Source: Trema orientale
Taxonomy: Eukaryota; Streptophyta; Magnoliopsida; Rosales; Cannabaceae
Length of the DNA stretch: 64,000 bases
Reading direction: 5' to 3'
Assembly: GCA_002914845.1 (NCBI GenBank)
Contig: JXTC01000132.1
Span: 153,765-217,764 of the forward strand
The position numbers and the translations under genes are program-made. The notes beneath the pieces were generated by a model. That model was given only the letters and a program-made list of their open reading frames with translations, was not told the origin of the DNA and did no database searches. Every line of letters starts with the position of its first letter. Positions within the stretch are counted from its first letter, which is position 1. This document shows, one piece after another, positions 20,317 through 32,120 of this stretch.

Positions 20317-21058
20317 TCATGCTTTAGAATTAATTTTAAAAGTTAGAAAAATCCCAAAATAAAGACCATTCCACCAATTTGATCTAATAGAAAAAGGAAA
20401 GCCAAACCATATAGCAAAAGCAAACTGACATTGAAAAATCAAATGAACAAAAGACTCCAATGCAACACCACATAGAGGGCAAGTGGCATCAATATTGCTT
20501 GAAAATTGAGAAAGCTTATTTTTCAAAGGGAGGGTTTCAGCATTTTGTTAATAGATTTTTGATTTGCAAATGTTGCGCCAGCATTTTGTTAAAGGAACAT
20601 TAAACCTGTGTCTTTGATCAAGAAGATAAGTAGTTTTGACACTGAATCTTCCATTACTTGAACCCGTCCAAATAGTTGTATCATCTAGCTACTTGGTTTC
20701 CCATCCAATGAATTTCCATTATTTGTCTAATAGAGTGGTCATCAAATAGGGTCCTCAGCAGTCCCCTATTCCAGCATCCATTCACATTGTCCCACAAATC
20801 CTTTACTTCCAAATTAGCATGTCTTCCCATATGTTGACAGAAGAATGAGCTCCCACCCTGTAGCAAAAAACTTTGGGAATAATATCTTTACATTTGAGGA
20901 TTCCTTTCCATCCCCATGAACTAAATCTCACTGGTTGGCATTGCACAAATTGTGAGTGTCTGAAGTATTTATCTTTCAATGCACGAACCCAAAGCCTCCC
21001 ACGTCAGTTTGTAATTTCCAACCCAGTATAGCGACCAAAGCCCTATTGATATCATAAA
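20317..21058 (-). pseudogene. LINE (L1-type) 3' fragment with zf-RVT domain
   Basis: The minus strand encodes the C-terminal part of a plant L1-type ORF2. A zinc-binding zf-RVT segment at 20317-20526 shows the CPLCG-n-ES-n-HLIFQC pattern and a following IWF. Upstream are pieces with the usual spacing of this region (an SNGRFSVK-like phrase near 20660, a W-rich stretch near 20900). At least five stops and two frame changes interrupt it. RT and endonuclease domains are absent, as in a 5'-truncated LINE. Known zf-RVT proteins end this way; the insertion boundaries are not clear. Confidence 0.75.
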
Positions 21059-21099
21059 AAGTGTTTTAAGTGAGAGAGATTAGAAATATCCCAATATTA

Positions 21100-21528
21100 G
21101 ATTTGCAGTTTGAATTAGCGAAAAAAAAGAAAGTAGGAGGGAAGAAAAAATTAAGAGGGAAAGAAAATATGTAGGATAGAAAAGAAAGTGTCTTTCCTCC
21201 ATTGTTATTTGGTATGTAAGAAGGAAAGAAAACTAGTATATTTTAAAATGACTGTTTTGCCTTTTTTATTAAAATTTTAAAAGTAGTATACAAGGTTAAT
21301 ATGGTAAATTCACTTTAAAACATGAGTAAAAAATTTTTACTCCCCCTTTTCTTTTTATTTTTGGGAGGAAAATATTTGAGTGGGTCCCACCACTTTTCTC
21401 CCTTTTTTTTCCCTTTTTCTCTTCCCTTTCCTTTTCCCTTCTACTAAACAGCCCAAATTTTTATTTTCCTCCACTTTTCCATCAAAATTTTTCTTTCCTT
21501 CCCCTTTTCCTTCTTACCAAATATAGCC
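21100..21528. mobile_element. Tourist/PIF-type MITE, copy 1
   Basis: It is homologous to the copy at 21720-22133 throughout: GAGGGAAGAAAAAA near the left end, GTTATTTGGTATGTA, GTGGGTCCCACCAC/GTGAGCCCCACTA, and the pyrimidine-rich right half. The right end CCAAATATAGCC is followed by TAA. The left end (about 21100, after TTA) has decayed from GGTCATGTTTGG. A 3-bp TWA target and these ends fit Tourist-like MITEs. Confidence 0.65.
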
Positions 21529-21719
21529 TAAGAGAGACTAGAAATATGTCAACAAAGCTAAGTACTCGATCATTATTAACAACGCCTTTTTTTTTCTCCC
21601 TCTACTAATACATTTAGAGTTTGAGTTCAACACTTGAGAAGTTATGCCCCTAAAAAAAGAAGTACAAAGGAAAGTTGAAGAGATCGAGGAGGACAAAAAA
21701 GTTTCACCTAGAACTCTAA

Positions 21720-22133
21720 GGTCATGTTTGGTAGAGAGGAAAGAAAATAGGAGGGAAGAAAAAAATAGCAAAGAAAAAAAATGTATAGGATGGAAAATAA
21801 AATATTTTTCCCTCATAGTTATTTGGTATGTAGAGGGAAAGAAAGTTAGTTTAATTTAAAATGATAACTTTACTCATAATGTTACTATTATTTAAAGTTA
21901 AGTACAAGGGTAATTTTATAATTTAACTTATTAATATACGAACAAAACATTTTTCTTCCTATTTTCTCTCCATTTTTGAGTGGAAAAAATTTGTGTGAGC
22001 CCCACTATTTTTTTCCTTCCATTTTTCTCTCCTTTTTTCCTTTCCCTTTTCTTTTCTCCCTTACGAAACAACCCAATTTTTCAATTTTTCTCCACTTTTC
22101 TATTAAATTTTTTCCTTCCTACCAAACATAGCC
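21720..22133. mobile_element. Tourist/PIF-type MITE, copy 2, 414 bp
   Basis: The terminal inverted repeats are GGTCATGTTTGGTAG at the left and GGCTATGTTTGGTAGG (reverse complement) at the right, flanked on both sides by TAA (21717-21719 and 22134-22136). The interior is purine-rich in the left half and pyrimidine-rich in the right half. Open frames on both strands here are by-products of that composition. Confidence 0.75.
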
Positions 22134-22286
22134 TAAGCCTAAGGCCGGGACAGCCTACAATTAAAATAGAAAATTCAAAGTGGATCAAGCAATGTTCCGT
22201 ATCATTAAAAGAAAGGACGATCTTTAAACTCAGCCGAAGACTTCCAAATGAAAGCCCAAATCCAAATATCTCCCATATAAGAAAAT

Positions 22287-22701
22287 GTGTTTCTATCACT
22301 TTTACGTATAAAAAACTAAAAGAATTACAAAAATACGGAACTCAGGTTTTTTTCAAATTTTCATACAGTTTTTATTAGACTAATATCACTTTTTAAAAAA
22401 TATTTAAAAAAATATCATTTTTAAAAATAGTTACTGGTTACTAGTTTCTGGAAACTTGTTACTGGTTACCAGTTACCAGTTACCAGTTATATACCAGTTA
22501 TAAATACTTTTGGTTACTAGTTATCAGTTTCTGGAAACTGGTTACCAGAAAATAGTTACAATTTTAAAAATGGTATTTTTCTAAATAGTTTTTTTAAAAA
22601 TGGTATTTATCTAATAAAAACCGTACCGCACTTTAAAAAAACTTAAACCACCGTATTTTTCAAATTTTTTTCAAAATTACCGTATAATGTCTAATTTCCC
22701 C
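22287..22701. mobile_element. MULE-type foldback MITE with GGTTACC-repeat centre, 415 bp
   Basis: The perfect 9-bp duplication TAAGAAAAT flanks it (22278-22286 and 22702-22710). The two arms of about 170 bp are inverted copies; for example CAGTTTTTATTAGACTAATA on the left against CGGTTTTTATTAGATAAATA (reverse complement) on the right. The right terminus reads GGGGAAATTAGACATTATAC in reverse complement, close to the ends of 3160-5370. The centre (22430-22555) is a cluster of GGTTACCAG/CTGGTAACC and TTTCTGGAAAC palindromes. Confidence 0.88.
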
Positions 22702-22710
22702 TAAGAAAAT

Positions 22711-24490
22711 TCCATCCTGCACTTGTCTTAAAAAATACTAGTACTTCTGTCCAACCAAGCAGCCCAGAAGAATGTAAAGTACATAACACTGCCACTAAAT
22801 ACATATTTCATCATTCCATGAATTTGTCTATATACTAATTCCTTCAATTTACTTTTTTTTTTTGGCTGGAAATTCCTTCAATTTACTTGTCTATGTGTGA
22901 TTTGGTCTAAATTTCAAGTTCCAAGAATGAAGAAATCTCCTAGAAAAAATATATATATTAAAAGAGAAAATCGAAAGGAAAAAAAAAAAAATATATACCT
23001 ACAAATATGTAAAAGAAAAATCCTTAAAAGAATTGAGCCTTTATATAAATGAAGAAACCTTTCCAAAGAGCTATGGTCCTATAATTTTTTCACAGCTACA
23101 TATATATTTTGTCCAAAGTTAGAGCTAGTGGTTATAAACTTGATTGAAATGATCATTTTTAACTTCGGATTAGAAAAAAGTAAGAGAAGGATTGAATGAC
23201 TAATTGATTAGTTCAATTCAATGACGATGTTAATATAAAAATATAAATGTCGCTTAGTTTTGATATAGTAATGTTTCCCATGGTGATCATATACTAAAAC
23301 GATAGTTAATCTTAATTGATGTCGGAAGATGGGCATAGAACACATAAGAAAACATAATGACATTAAAATGGAGCCCACAACTACGTTATGTTGAATGTTA
23401 AGAACAAATAATTTCAGGAAAAACTTTGTTGATTTTTCAGTCACATTCACACCTGCCAAAAACCGACTGCTTCCTCAACTAACTCCTGAATATCTTGTCT
23501 AATATTTAAGTATTAATCATCACTATCAATACCCAGATTGTTCTAGCAGCTAGTTTTCATATTTAAATTTGCAATAATTACATAATTCATGAATTATTAT
23601 CATATAATTTAAAATTTCATGGAGATAAAATAGTAAAATGAATATAATTCAAAGATCATTATTATTATTAACCTATATATATTGTCCGTTAATAATTAAA
23701 ATAATTTGAAGACTATATATTAAGAATAGAGGAGCCACTACGCTGTGTGGAAAGAAATATGGAAGTCCTTAATTTCTTCAACCGGATCCTTTTTATTATG
23801 AGTCATTCATTTGTAATAGCCGCCTTAATATGTAAAAGTTAAATTACTTTATTTAGCAATAAAATTTATTGTAATTGCTCTAATTAGCTTAGAAATATTT
23901 TAATTCTGATGTCCAAAAAGTATAAAAGATCAATTCTCATTATGACAAAACAAATTTACAAAAAAAAGTTTAGCAAAACCTACTTCAGGAGCTTATAGAA
24001 CAAAATAGAGAGAGTAACACGAAAATTTATTGTCACTCAAAAGATTCCAAATTTGACAGTCTATGAGTTTCTAGGATCAAAGTAATGAAATTTCAAAATG
24101 GGACATAAATGTTAAATTTACGGTATTGAAATACACACTAAAACTCTAAAACTACAAAAGTAACAACATGTCATGGCAGGATTTAAAGAAGCATAAAAGT
24201 ATAGCCATTTGACAAGTTTTTTATTTATTTATTTATTTTTATTTATTTTTTATTTTTTATTAGCACTTGGTAACTATTATTATATCCCCGTTGACATCAT
24301 CAAAACAAGTGTTATTTTCATAATTTCTCAATTATTGTTTACTGAAAAAAGAAAAAAAAGAAGGAAGAAATTTGTCAAGTTAGGAACTAAAGAGGAAGGG
24401 AAATTAATAGTCAATTGACACATGGCATGATATCATCACACATGTCCATTTTTCTTTGTTCTTCAATTATTTTTTTAAAAAAAAGGGAAG
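22711..24490. other. AT-rich spacer, no gene seen
   Basis: Nothing recognised beyond an 18-bp local duplication (AATTCCTTCAATTTACTT at 22839 and 22870) around a T run, AT-rich runs, and an (ATTT)n tract at 24219-24262. The short open frames, including 23208-23459, have no recognisable domain. Confidence 0.5.
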
Positions 24491-24502
24491 TCCAAGATCA
24501 AT

Positions 24503-24533
24503 GTGTGCCCTTTGGTCTAATGGTTAGGATTGC
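24503..24533 (+). other. tRNA-like 5' half beside the LTR TATA box
   Basis: TGGTCTAATGGTTAGGATTG matches the 5' half of plant tRNA-Glu/Gln-type genes (D-arm and A box). No B box or acceptor partner follows; the next element is a TATA box 10 bp on. It is either a chance resemblance, a SINE head or a captured tRNA fragment. It is not a tRNA gene. Confidence 0.35.
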
Positions 24534-26010
24534 TTTTGAAAACCTATAAATAGGTGAAAGGTAACAAGCCAAAAACCATATTAAGCCTCCAAAAATTTCT
24601 AGAAAGAGAAAATAAGATAGAGAAAGAAAGTGAAGAAAAATCAGAGGAAATGCTAAAATTAAGTATTTTTCTAAAAACAATCCGTTCATAATATGCATAA
24701 TTTAATCATTTTCATAAATATCATTATGTTTTAAATGTAGTATGATTATGCCTAATTAAAATTTAATGATTAATTTGATATTGTTAGCAATTAATCATAA
24801 AATGTGATATTAATGGAGTTATGTTTTAATAAAATCTAGCCACTTAATCATAGAATTACAATGCTAATTTTATTGGAAAAATATTATTAAGTGGAAACTC
24901 TATTTAAATTGAAAAAGTAATAAATGCCAAGGGGAGCCCCTGTCAAAATTGAAAGTAAAAAATTAGGTAAAAATAGGGAGATTTTGCAAATTTAAAATTT
25001 ATAAAGTAATGAATATTAGGCTGAAATACTGCCAAAACTGAATTAAGTAAATTAGGTTTTGTATAAAAGAAATTATGCCAAAATAAAAACAAAACTTTTA
25101 CCCAACAATAGTAAGCATAAATGTTGTATAGGGTTTTGTTAACAAAAAAGAATGAAGGTTAATTTTGAATTTTATCATAACAAATGTTACAGGACCCTTT
25201 TAGAAGTTAATAGTAGATTGTAAGGTTAGCTTGGACATCAGATAAAATATTCACGTACATTACAGTTCATGTTTTCATATTATAGTTCTTTTTCTTTTAA
25301 TGTAAAAAGTTATTGTATTTTCAAGTTGCTACATTATGGTTTTGTATTTAATTATGCTTTCAGTTTAAAGTTTTATTTGTAGCATACTTACTAGTTTTCA
25401 GGAAAAGATTGGTGTGACCCTGCCAGTTTAAGGTCGAAATTTCTTGGGAATTTCCGCTAGACCTTAGGGAATATGCCCACTAGAGCTAAGACTGAAACTT
25501 TCTATTGGGGTAAAGATAAGAATAAGAATAGAATAGAGATACATTCAATACAACACAAAATTTTCAAAAATTTCTCAAACTATTAGTTTTCGGCAAACAG
25601 CTTTCAGAAATGAATATTTTTTTTATTCATGTGAACATAAGTTTTGCTGATGAGATTTCTCATTAAGATTTCTCATTAAGTTATAACTGTGTTATAGATA
25701 ACTAAGAAAACAACTAGAATGAGATGATAAATAAGGTGATATGAGTGGTTGCAGTTGTTTTCAAGAAGCAAGGGGAGAACGACTTTGTTACACTAAAAAT
25801 GCTTGATCCTGACATTATATGCCTTTCGTTTTGTGTGAATTAAAATTTGATAAAAAAAAGATGCCCTTTTTACATCATTTGCTCTATTCAAGTTAAACTT
25901 ATCAGTACTTTTTTTAGACACGTAGTAGTGTCTACCTAAGTTACCAGGTTAAGTTTTTCTATTAAAATAAAGTTTTTGATGCAAAATTGGTAATTTAGGG
26001 GGATGTTACA
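24503..26010 (+). mobile_element. Ty3/gypsy LTR, plus orientation, left edge unknown
   Basis: The right edge GGGGGATGTTACA (ends 26010) is followed at once by an initiator-tRNA-Met-type primer-binding site. Upstream lies a promoter-like stretch with CCTATAAATAGG at 24543-24554. The LTR probably starts between about 24100 and 24480, but no TG end could be fixed. No second copy of this LTR is in the window. The rest of the element was broken by the insertion at 26242. Confidence 0.5.
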
Positions 26011-26012
26011 TA

Positions 26013-26024
26013 TAGTATTAGAGC
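26013..26024 (+). other. Primer-binding site, initiator tRNA-Met type
   Basis: TAGTATTAGAGC matches 10 of 12 bases of TGGTATCAGAGC, the complement of the 3' end of plant initiator tRNA-Met. It lies 2 bp after the LTR end, where reverse transcription of a gypsy element is primed. The leader beyond it (to 26241) has no intact gag frame. The element is interrupted at 26242, and its continuation should resume at 33644. Confidence 0.6.
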
Positions 26025-26241
26025 AAATATTTTGGCAAAGTTTTCTTACTTGCATACGGCAACAATGCAACCACAAGTAAGTATATGTTCTAGAATATTA
26101 TATAGTTGATTTATGAATAATCTATTAGCTTCTCTACGATATTATGAAATATAGGAATGACATTGTCTTCTAGACAGTCAAGACTTAGAGATAGTAGTAA
26201 AATTAGCAATGAAAAAGAATAAGCGTCGCAGCCCATACCAC

Positions 26242-27840
26242 TGATGAGTAGGATATTTACCTCTAAATCAAGTACGTTGCGAGCTCATATAGTTGTGCAA
26301 TTTCAAGCATTTTTGTTTGTTTTTGTAGTTCTTGTGAATAAATGAGAATCAAGGTAAATTTGTGCCTCAAAACTGGGTTTTTCAAACATATAGATTGAAG
26401 CTGAGTCTAATACGAACAAAACGTAATAAAAATAAGGCAAATTAGAGCTAAAATAAAGAAATGGCACACCTGGGAAGCCATAGTGCACAGCAACGTATAA
26501 TAGGCTGCACCCCCGCACCTCTAAGCAGAAAGGGGTGTGCAACTGCGCCCCTGGCCTCCTCCACTGCCTGGAGGTGCCCCTGCACCCCTGGGAGGCGCGT
26601 CTGTGCCCCTGATGCATCCTGGATGCGTTTTTGTGCCATTTTAATGAGTTTTAACCGCTTGGATTGCTCCTTTCTCATAATCCAACTATAGAGACTCATC
26701 TACACTTAAGGAGTGCTTGAATTTGATCTAGAATGAAGCTTAAAAGAGGGGTGGAGGCACAAATTTCAGTGTGGAGAATTAGAGAGAAAACACACCAAAT
26801 TCCTAGAGAGAAAAGCTTGGAGTTGGAGATTTCTTGAAAAATTCTTGGGAGAGATTCTTGAAGACTTGAAGCTCATCTCCACAAGAGTTTTGTTTTTCTT
26901 TTCTCTCTACCCTAATTGCTCTTGAAATTTGTATTAGACATATTGTGAAATCTTATTTGGATATTATGAACTTCTTGTTGAGATTAGTAATGGATTCTAC
27001 TGTGCTTGTTTATATTTTATAACTGCGATTCGATTTTTCTTTTTTAATACTTTATTTTGATTATTTTGTTTATTATTGGTCTATTTTTCATTATCAATTC
27101 ATTTATACTTCTCCTTGTTATTGCTTCTAATTTATTTAGCCAATGAATTAATTGATTTTTGGATGTGATTTTGATGCTCAGGAGAGTTTAATCTCATTAT
27201 TCGGAATTGACAGGCATATTTTAGATTGTTGTGGGATCAGTAGGAGATCAATGCCTAGATAATCACTTAGACAGTTTGGGTAGTTTGGGTTATTGTGAGG
27301 CCGAGAGGTGAGTTATACCTTAACTTCTATTTGAGGGCTTGAATTTAATGAACATTTAATTAACCGGGTTAGATATGGATAGCAATTTAGGTTAGTTAGG
27401 TGTATTACCTTATCTGATGCTCGGGAAAGGTAATAAGATGAAATTAGATCCCTTGATCAGTGAATTAAAGAGAATTAGACTGGTAATTACTCAATTTGAT
27501 GAACTTTGGAGTAATTAAGAGAATTTAAGTCCTTAGTACGTTCGTGCATAGTAATTATCCATATTTTATTTTTGCTTTATTCTTTTGATCTTTGCTTTTA
27601 TGTATTTATTTTTATATTCATCTAGATTTTATGCCTAAATTAAGTTGAGTTGCGATAATTCTGGTACCTAGAGATAGTTTAACACCCAATCTCTATGGAT
27701 CGACCATTTTTGCTACTATACTAACTAGTTTTGATTTTTATTGGGACACACTAGGTTAATTAATAGGAGGGGAAATATTATAAATAGTAAAATTTGGTAT
27801 TAGGCATTTATAACCAACGATTAAATATTTTCCATTATCA
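26242..27840 (+). repeat. 5' LTR of the Athila-like element, 1.6 kb
   Basis: It runs from TGATGAGTAGGATATT to TTTTCCATTATCA and matches 16603-18173 (inverted) over its whole length, and both ends of the 3' LTR. A GC-rich block at 26490-26615 carries several GTGCCCCT/GCACCCCTGG phrases. Overlapping open frames there reflect that composition. Confidence 0.88.
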
Positions 27841-27846
27841 AATTTT

Positions 27847-27864
27847 TGGTACCGTTGCCGAAGA
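27847..27864 (+). other. Primer-binding site, tRNA-Asp type
   Basis: TGGTACCGTTGCCGAAGA matches 15 of 18 bases of the complement of the plant tRNA-Asp 3' end, the primer typical of Athila-lineage elements. It starts 6 bp after the 5' LTR. Confidence 0.85.
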
Positions 27865-28210
27865 TTGGCATACTTAAATTGTTATTAATAACGGGAGTAA
27901 GTAACTTGATTTTAATTTAGGTATTTTTTTCTTATTTTTCATAATTTTTATTTTTTTTTATGTTTGTCTTGCGAGGTACTTGGAGATGGTATATGGACAA
28001 GTCCTTTTGAGATTTACTCAAAGAGACTCCAAGCCATTCTATTGCGCATGGTAGAGATACAAGGAAGTGCTCACTACATTCCCAATCATGGCTTCTCTTA
28101 GAAGTGTTAACTACAAATCTTCTTTGATGAGTTATGTGCTGAAACAAGACTGTGGGTGGAAAGAGGAGATGGTACCGCCTATTTCCACCAATAATCCACA
28201 GACGAAGCAT

Positions 28211-28838
28211 TGATAACTCTATGAAAATAGAGTTATTTATGTTCTTTTTCTTAAATATTTTGTGTGTTTTTAGTGATTTTTAGTTTAAATTTGGTTTGTT
28301 AAATTCTTCAATATTTTTATTTTCAATATATTATTTTCTAGTTTCTCATATAAATTCAGTCATGCTTTCTTTATGTGGTGATTTAAACTAGATTATAATT
28401 ATATTTGTTTTATTAGTTGATCTTTTACTGCAATATTGTCTCTGTGATATATTGTCGATCTTAGATAACTAATAAGATAGATTATTTTGGTTTTAATTAG
28501 AAGAATTTTTTATATTGAATACTTTAGATTAATATTTGTTCTTAATTGTTATATTTTCCGGTTATGTGTTTGGGATGTGAAACATATAATTGAGTGATAA
28601 AAAGAAATCAAAGTTGGTAACAGTTAGACGAACAATTTGTTGAATCTTGAAGCCTTGTTTTCTCATATTGGTAATTTCATTTACTATTTTATGATTATTT
28701 TAATTTATTGCTCAGTTTATTTTTATTTTCAATTTTTCTTTCTATTTTTCGTTACCTTTTATTGTTGATTTACTTTTCTGTGGGATCGACACCTTAATCT
28801 ATACTGCAATAGCCGCTAGTATATTTTGAGCGTAGACA
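28211..28838 (+). mobile_element. Solo LTR nested in the Athila-like element, 628 bp
   Basis: The perfect 5-bp duplication AGCAT flanks it (28206-28210 and 28839-28843). It begins TGATAACTCTATG and ends GAGCGTAGACA. The first bases form a perfect hairpin (ATAACTCTAT, 3-4 base loop, ATAGAGTTAT). Near the end it has GTGGGATCGACACC and GCCGCTAG phrases like those in Tat/Athila-type LTRs. No internal domain remains. The superfamily is inferred from the ends and the 5-bp target. Confidence 0.8.
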
Positions 28839-28863
28839 AGCATATTAGTTGTTAGAAGACATG

Positions 28864-29356
28864 GCCAACTTTGACTATTAGAGTTGGAATTATCCGCTAA
28901 GCTACCTCAGTTTGGCGGATAATTCGAACATCTCGGTGCCATAGTTTGATACTCTGCATCATCAAGCAGAGTCTTCTCTCTGCCTTGAAGTGCTAGTTAC
29001 CCAATTTTTGGAGGAGACAAGACTCTATATAGAGAAGTTAGAGAGAATGGAGACAGTGGTAAGGGACGCACAAGATATGTACAATTGTGAAAGCTGCTTA
29101 GAAGAGATGAGCATAAGTAGGAGGATCTTTGGGTTGTTCGATGATGACTACTCAAGTGAGGAAGAGGTTCAAGATAATACTTGCGAATCTCAACCATTTG
29201 AGATCCAAGTCATTGGTGGCTATCAAAGCTCATATCTATGACGATCCAATGTGGCTAAATCCTCCTCCACTGCCTCTAGCACCATTCGTAGAAGCCCACC
29301 ATGTATATGTGTCAGAGCTGGTTCAAGTTAAGCATACATGCCAAATATTACCATAA
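28864..29356 (+). pseudogene. Gag-like open pieces of the Athila-like element
   Basis: Overlapping frames (28990-29241, 29129-29356) read as acidic, leucine-rich protein followed by a Pro-rich stretch (PPPLPLAPF). They resemble internal coding remnants seen in non-autonomous Athila/Tat derivatives, but I cannot match a named domain and there is no zinc knuckle. At about 29617-29632 AAGTTTGGGGTGGGAA marks the 3' spacer typical of this lineage. Confidence 0.4.
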
Positions 29357-30246
29357 ATCACCAAACTTGAGGACATTCAAAACCAAGACCCATATGTTGT
29401 GTTTTATGATATGTACTATTGGTAGAAGCCGATCTTTAATGAGCTTCCAATTTGTATACAGAGACACAAGGCATGGAGAAAAGTCTCACCAACCTAGGTT
29501 AAAGCCACCATTTCCCTGGGCATCATCTTAGCCAATCATACTAGGAGGCGAGAATATCCTCTTTGGTACATTTTCTTATTCCCTTGTGCTTAATTTGATT
29601 GAATTATGTTATTTTTAAGTTTGGGGTGGGAACATGGTTGGTTAATTATTAGTTAGCAGTTGGCTTTGCTTATATATCAGTTGCTATGATTTTTCGGCTA
29701 TGAGTTGTGTTCTTTTAATAATTATTTTGCTTGTTTCCCTTTAGTTTGTGTGAATAAATTGTGAGTTTTGATAAGATGAGATGACTTGATATTGATAATT
29801 AGTATAGTCACTTAGTGTTCTTTAGGTCTTTTGAAATGTAATTTATTGAATTATCTGTATGCTTGACTTGTATTGGTTGAATTTCACTTTTGACTCTCTA
29901 TTTTGAGCACTATGAATCATGATCACTTGACTAATTTGAGCTTTAGAAAACAATTATGTACATTAACTAGACTCTGTTATCTGATGAACTCTAGAACCCA
30001 TTTGAGTGTTGTTTGAGGTAAAATCCTAAGTTAAGTATCATTAAAGAGAAGATTTAGGCATTTCTTTGGATCCTTTGAGTTTTTGAAGCTAACCCTTTAA
30101 AAATTTATCCCTAGTTAACCCCACTTGAGCCTAATTGACCTTTTTTCCTCATCATCTTCATAAGTGCATCCAAGCCACCAAATTTTATTCACCTTGCTTA
30201 AACCCATCACTAGTAGGCATGATTACATTGCACTCTTGCATGATTC

Positions 30247-32120
30247 TGTTGGTTTTAAAATGATTTTCGCAGCGGAAGATTGACCTATGAACATTCAAAA
30301 ATTTTTTCAAAATAATTGACTATATGAGTACATAGTGTTAATTCATAGCAACTAGAAACATACAAAGAGAATAGATCTAATACTTCTTGTAGCCTATTAT
30401 CGGATCCTAGCTTTTTTGTCTTCTAAACTATGATATTCTAATCCAAGCCTCTAGCACAACTGGATGAACATGTGGGCGTTGCGTGTAATTTCTCAAAACT
30501 CACACTTTAGGCCCTTGCAATATTCTCAATATTTGAGATTGCAAGAGTTTGTTCTATAGAGAATAAGAAGAATATCTTTTTTTCCTCTCTAATTTATGGA
30601 GGCTCTGTAGAAAATAATACGTAGTAGTACTTTTTTCTCCTAGGGTTTCTTTTATATATATATATATATCTATTTNCCTATATGTAAGTATTTTTTTTTA
30701 GCCGTTGGATCATTATCTAATAGTGATCCAACGGCTATAATGAGATATATAAAAAGACGTGCATCATCAATGTTATTTCTCTCTCCTACTTTTTACAATA
30801 AAAAAATATTCATAATAAATTTTTATTGGCCAAATTGGTACCTATGTGTAGGTAAAAAAAATACCTACTAAATTGGTGCCCCTATATATATATAAGAAAA
30901 TTTTAGTCAGTTTCCTAATTTCTGTTTATCTAATTTTCTGATAATTAGATATTTTTAAAATCAAAATTTAAACAAATTAGGAAACTTATCCTTCCATAAA
31001 TTTAAATTAATTAATTCAAAATTAATAAACTAATTAATAAATAAAAATTATTAATTATTGTAGGCAAATAATTTATCTAGACAAAGTGTATAATAACAGA
31101 AATAATGTAATATCTAGTACAGTGTTTGTAAGAGGTGGAATTGGGGACCTATGTACCTGTAATTCAAGCTCCAATAAATTATGACAATTAATTAAACTCT
31201 TGAATTAATTTGTCTAATTTATTAATTCTATTATTACTCTACTAAAAATATGAAATTGTACTCTTAAAGTTATAGAATTAATTTACTCAAAAAATAGCTA
31301 GCAGTCCATCGATTTAATCATTACATATAGTTCAATCCTCCATAAATAATTCATAATTGGAGCTAGGTCATGTTCTGTTTTTCTCTCCAATTACATCTTT
31401 ATCTTTTTATACCATTGATTCTCCAATGAACAATTAATTTATAAATCTATTATAAATTGAGTACTCAAACTGTTCAAGTCCTGAATCAATGCACAAGGAA
31501 ATCATCTTTCTAGCTTCCTAATGGACGGAATGGATTCCATATCTGTAAGCTATATTTTCAGCTACTAATCTCATCATACTCCCAAGATATAAGTATTTCG
31601 GTCTGTTTAGGAAATAGACCTTTAAAAAGTATGTTAAAGAATATAATATTATAAATAGGAGTCTATAACTACTCAGGATTAAGATTGATTTATATATGAT
31701 CATCTAGTGACATTATTTGAATTCTCAACAGTTAACGAAATTTATATGAGATTCAAACTATGTCTGGTCCAGTCCTATATAATCGAATTATATAAAGTAC
31801 CTCATTTGTGATGTCAACATATCAATAGTCCGGATAAGACTATTACATTCTCAATGATAATGGACCGTACTAATAATATTTAACTAAAGATCTCACACTT
31901 TAATTAATTATTACAGACTATATTTAGTTTATTATCCACAAATTTAATCCTTATATATATATAATACTTATATACTAAATTTGTGGTCACATAAATAAAC
32001 TAGGGATTTTCTGATATTTAAAGACATACATGTTATGCACAAATTCAAATAGAAAAATGTCATTTTATTAATTAAGCAAATATCCAAAATATACATACTT
32101 TCGGGACAAAAATCCTAAAA
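30247..32120 (+). mobile_element. Solo Ty1/copia-type LTR nested in the Athila-like element, 1.87 kb
   Basis: The perfect 5-bp duplication GATTC flanks it (30242-30246 and 32121-32125). It starts TGTTGGTTTTAAAATG and ends AATCCTAAAA, where the sister copy at the left window edge keeps CCTAACA. The 3' half matches 1-903. One N lies at 30676 inside a TA tract. No internal domain or coding is present. The LTR length points to a Tork/SIRE-size copia, which is inference. Confidence 0.88.
30700..30736. repeat. Perfect 13-bp inverted repeat inside the solo LTR
   Basis: AGCCGTTGGATCA at 30700-30712 is followed after 11 bases by TGATCCAACGGCT at 30724-30736. This could be a stem in the LTR transcript or the core of a small foldback inserted in the LTR. 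The part of the sister copy that would carry it lies outside the window. Confidence 0.8.

Noticed and set aside
21538..22378. Frames of 71-132 codons
   Set aside because: They follow the purine/pyrimidine bias of the Tourist-like MITE and extend into the next MITE.
23208..23459. 83-codon minus-strand frame
   Set aside because: No recognisable domain, low-complexity end, AT-rich surroundings.
26303..26699. Frames of 76-104 codons with Cys/Pro-rich sequence
   Set aside because: They span the GTGCCCCT-rich block of the Athila-like LTR, present in non-coding form in the other copies.
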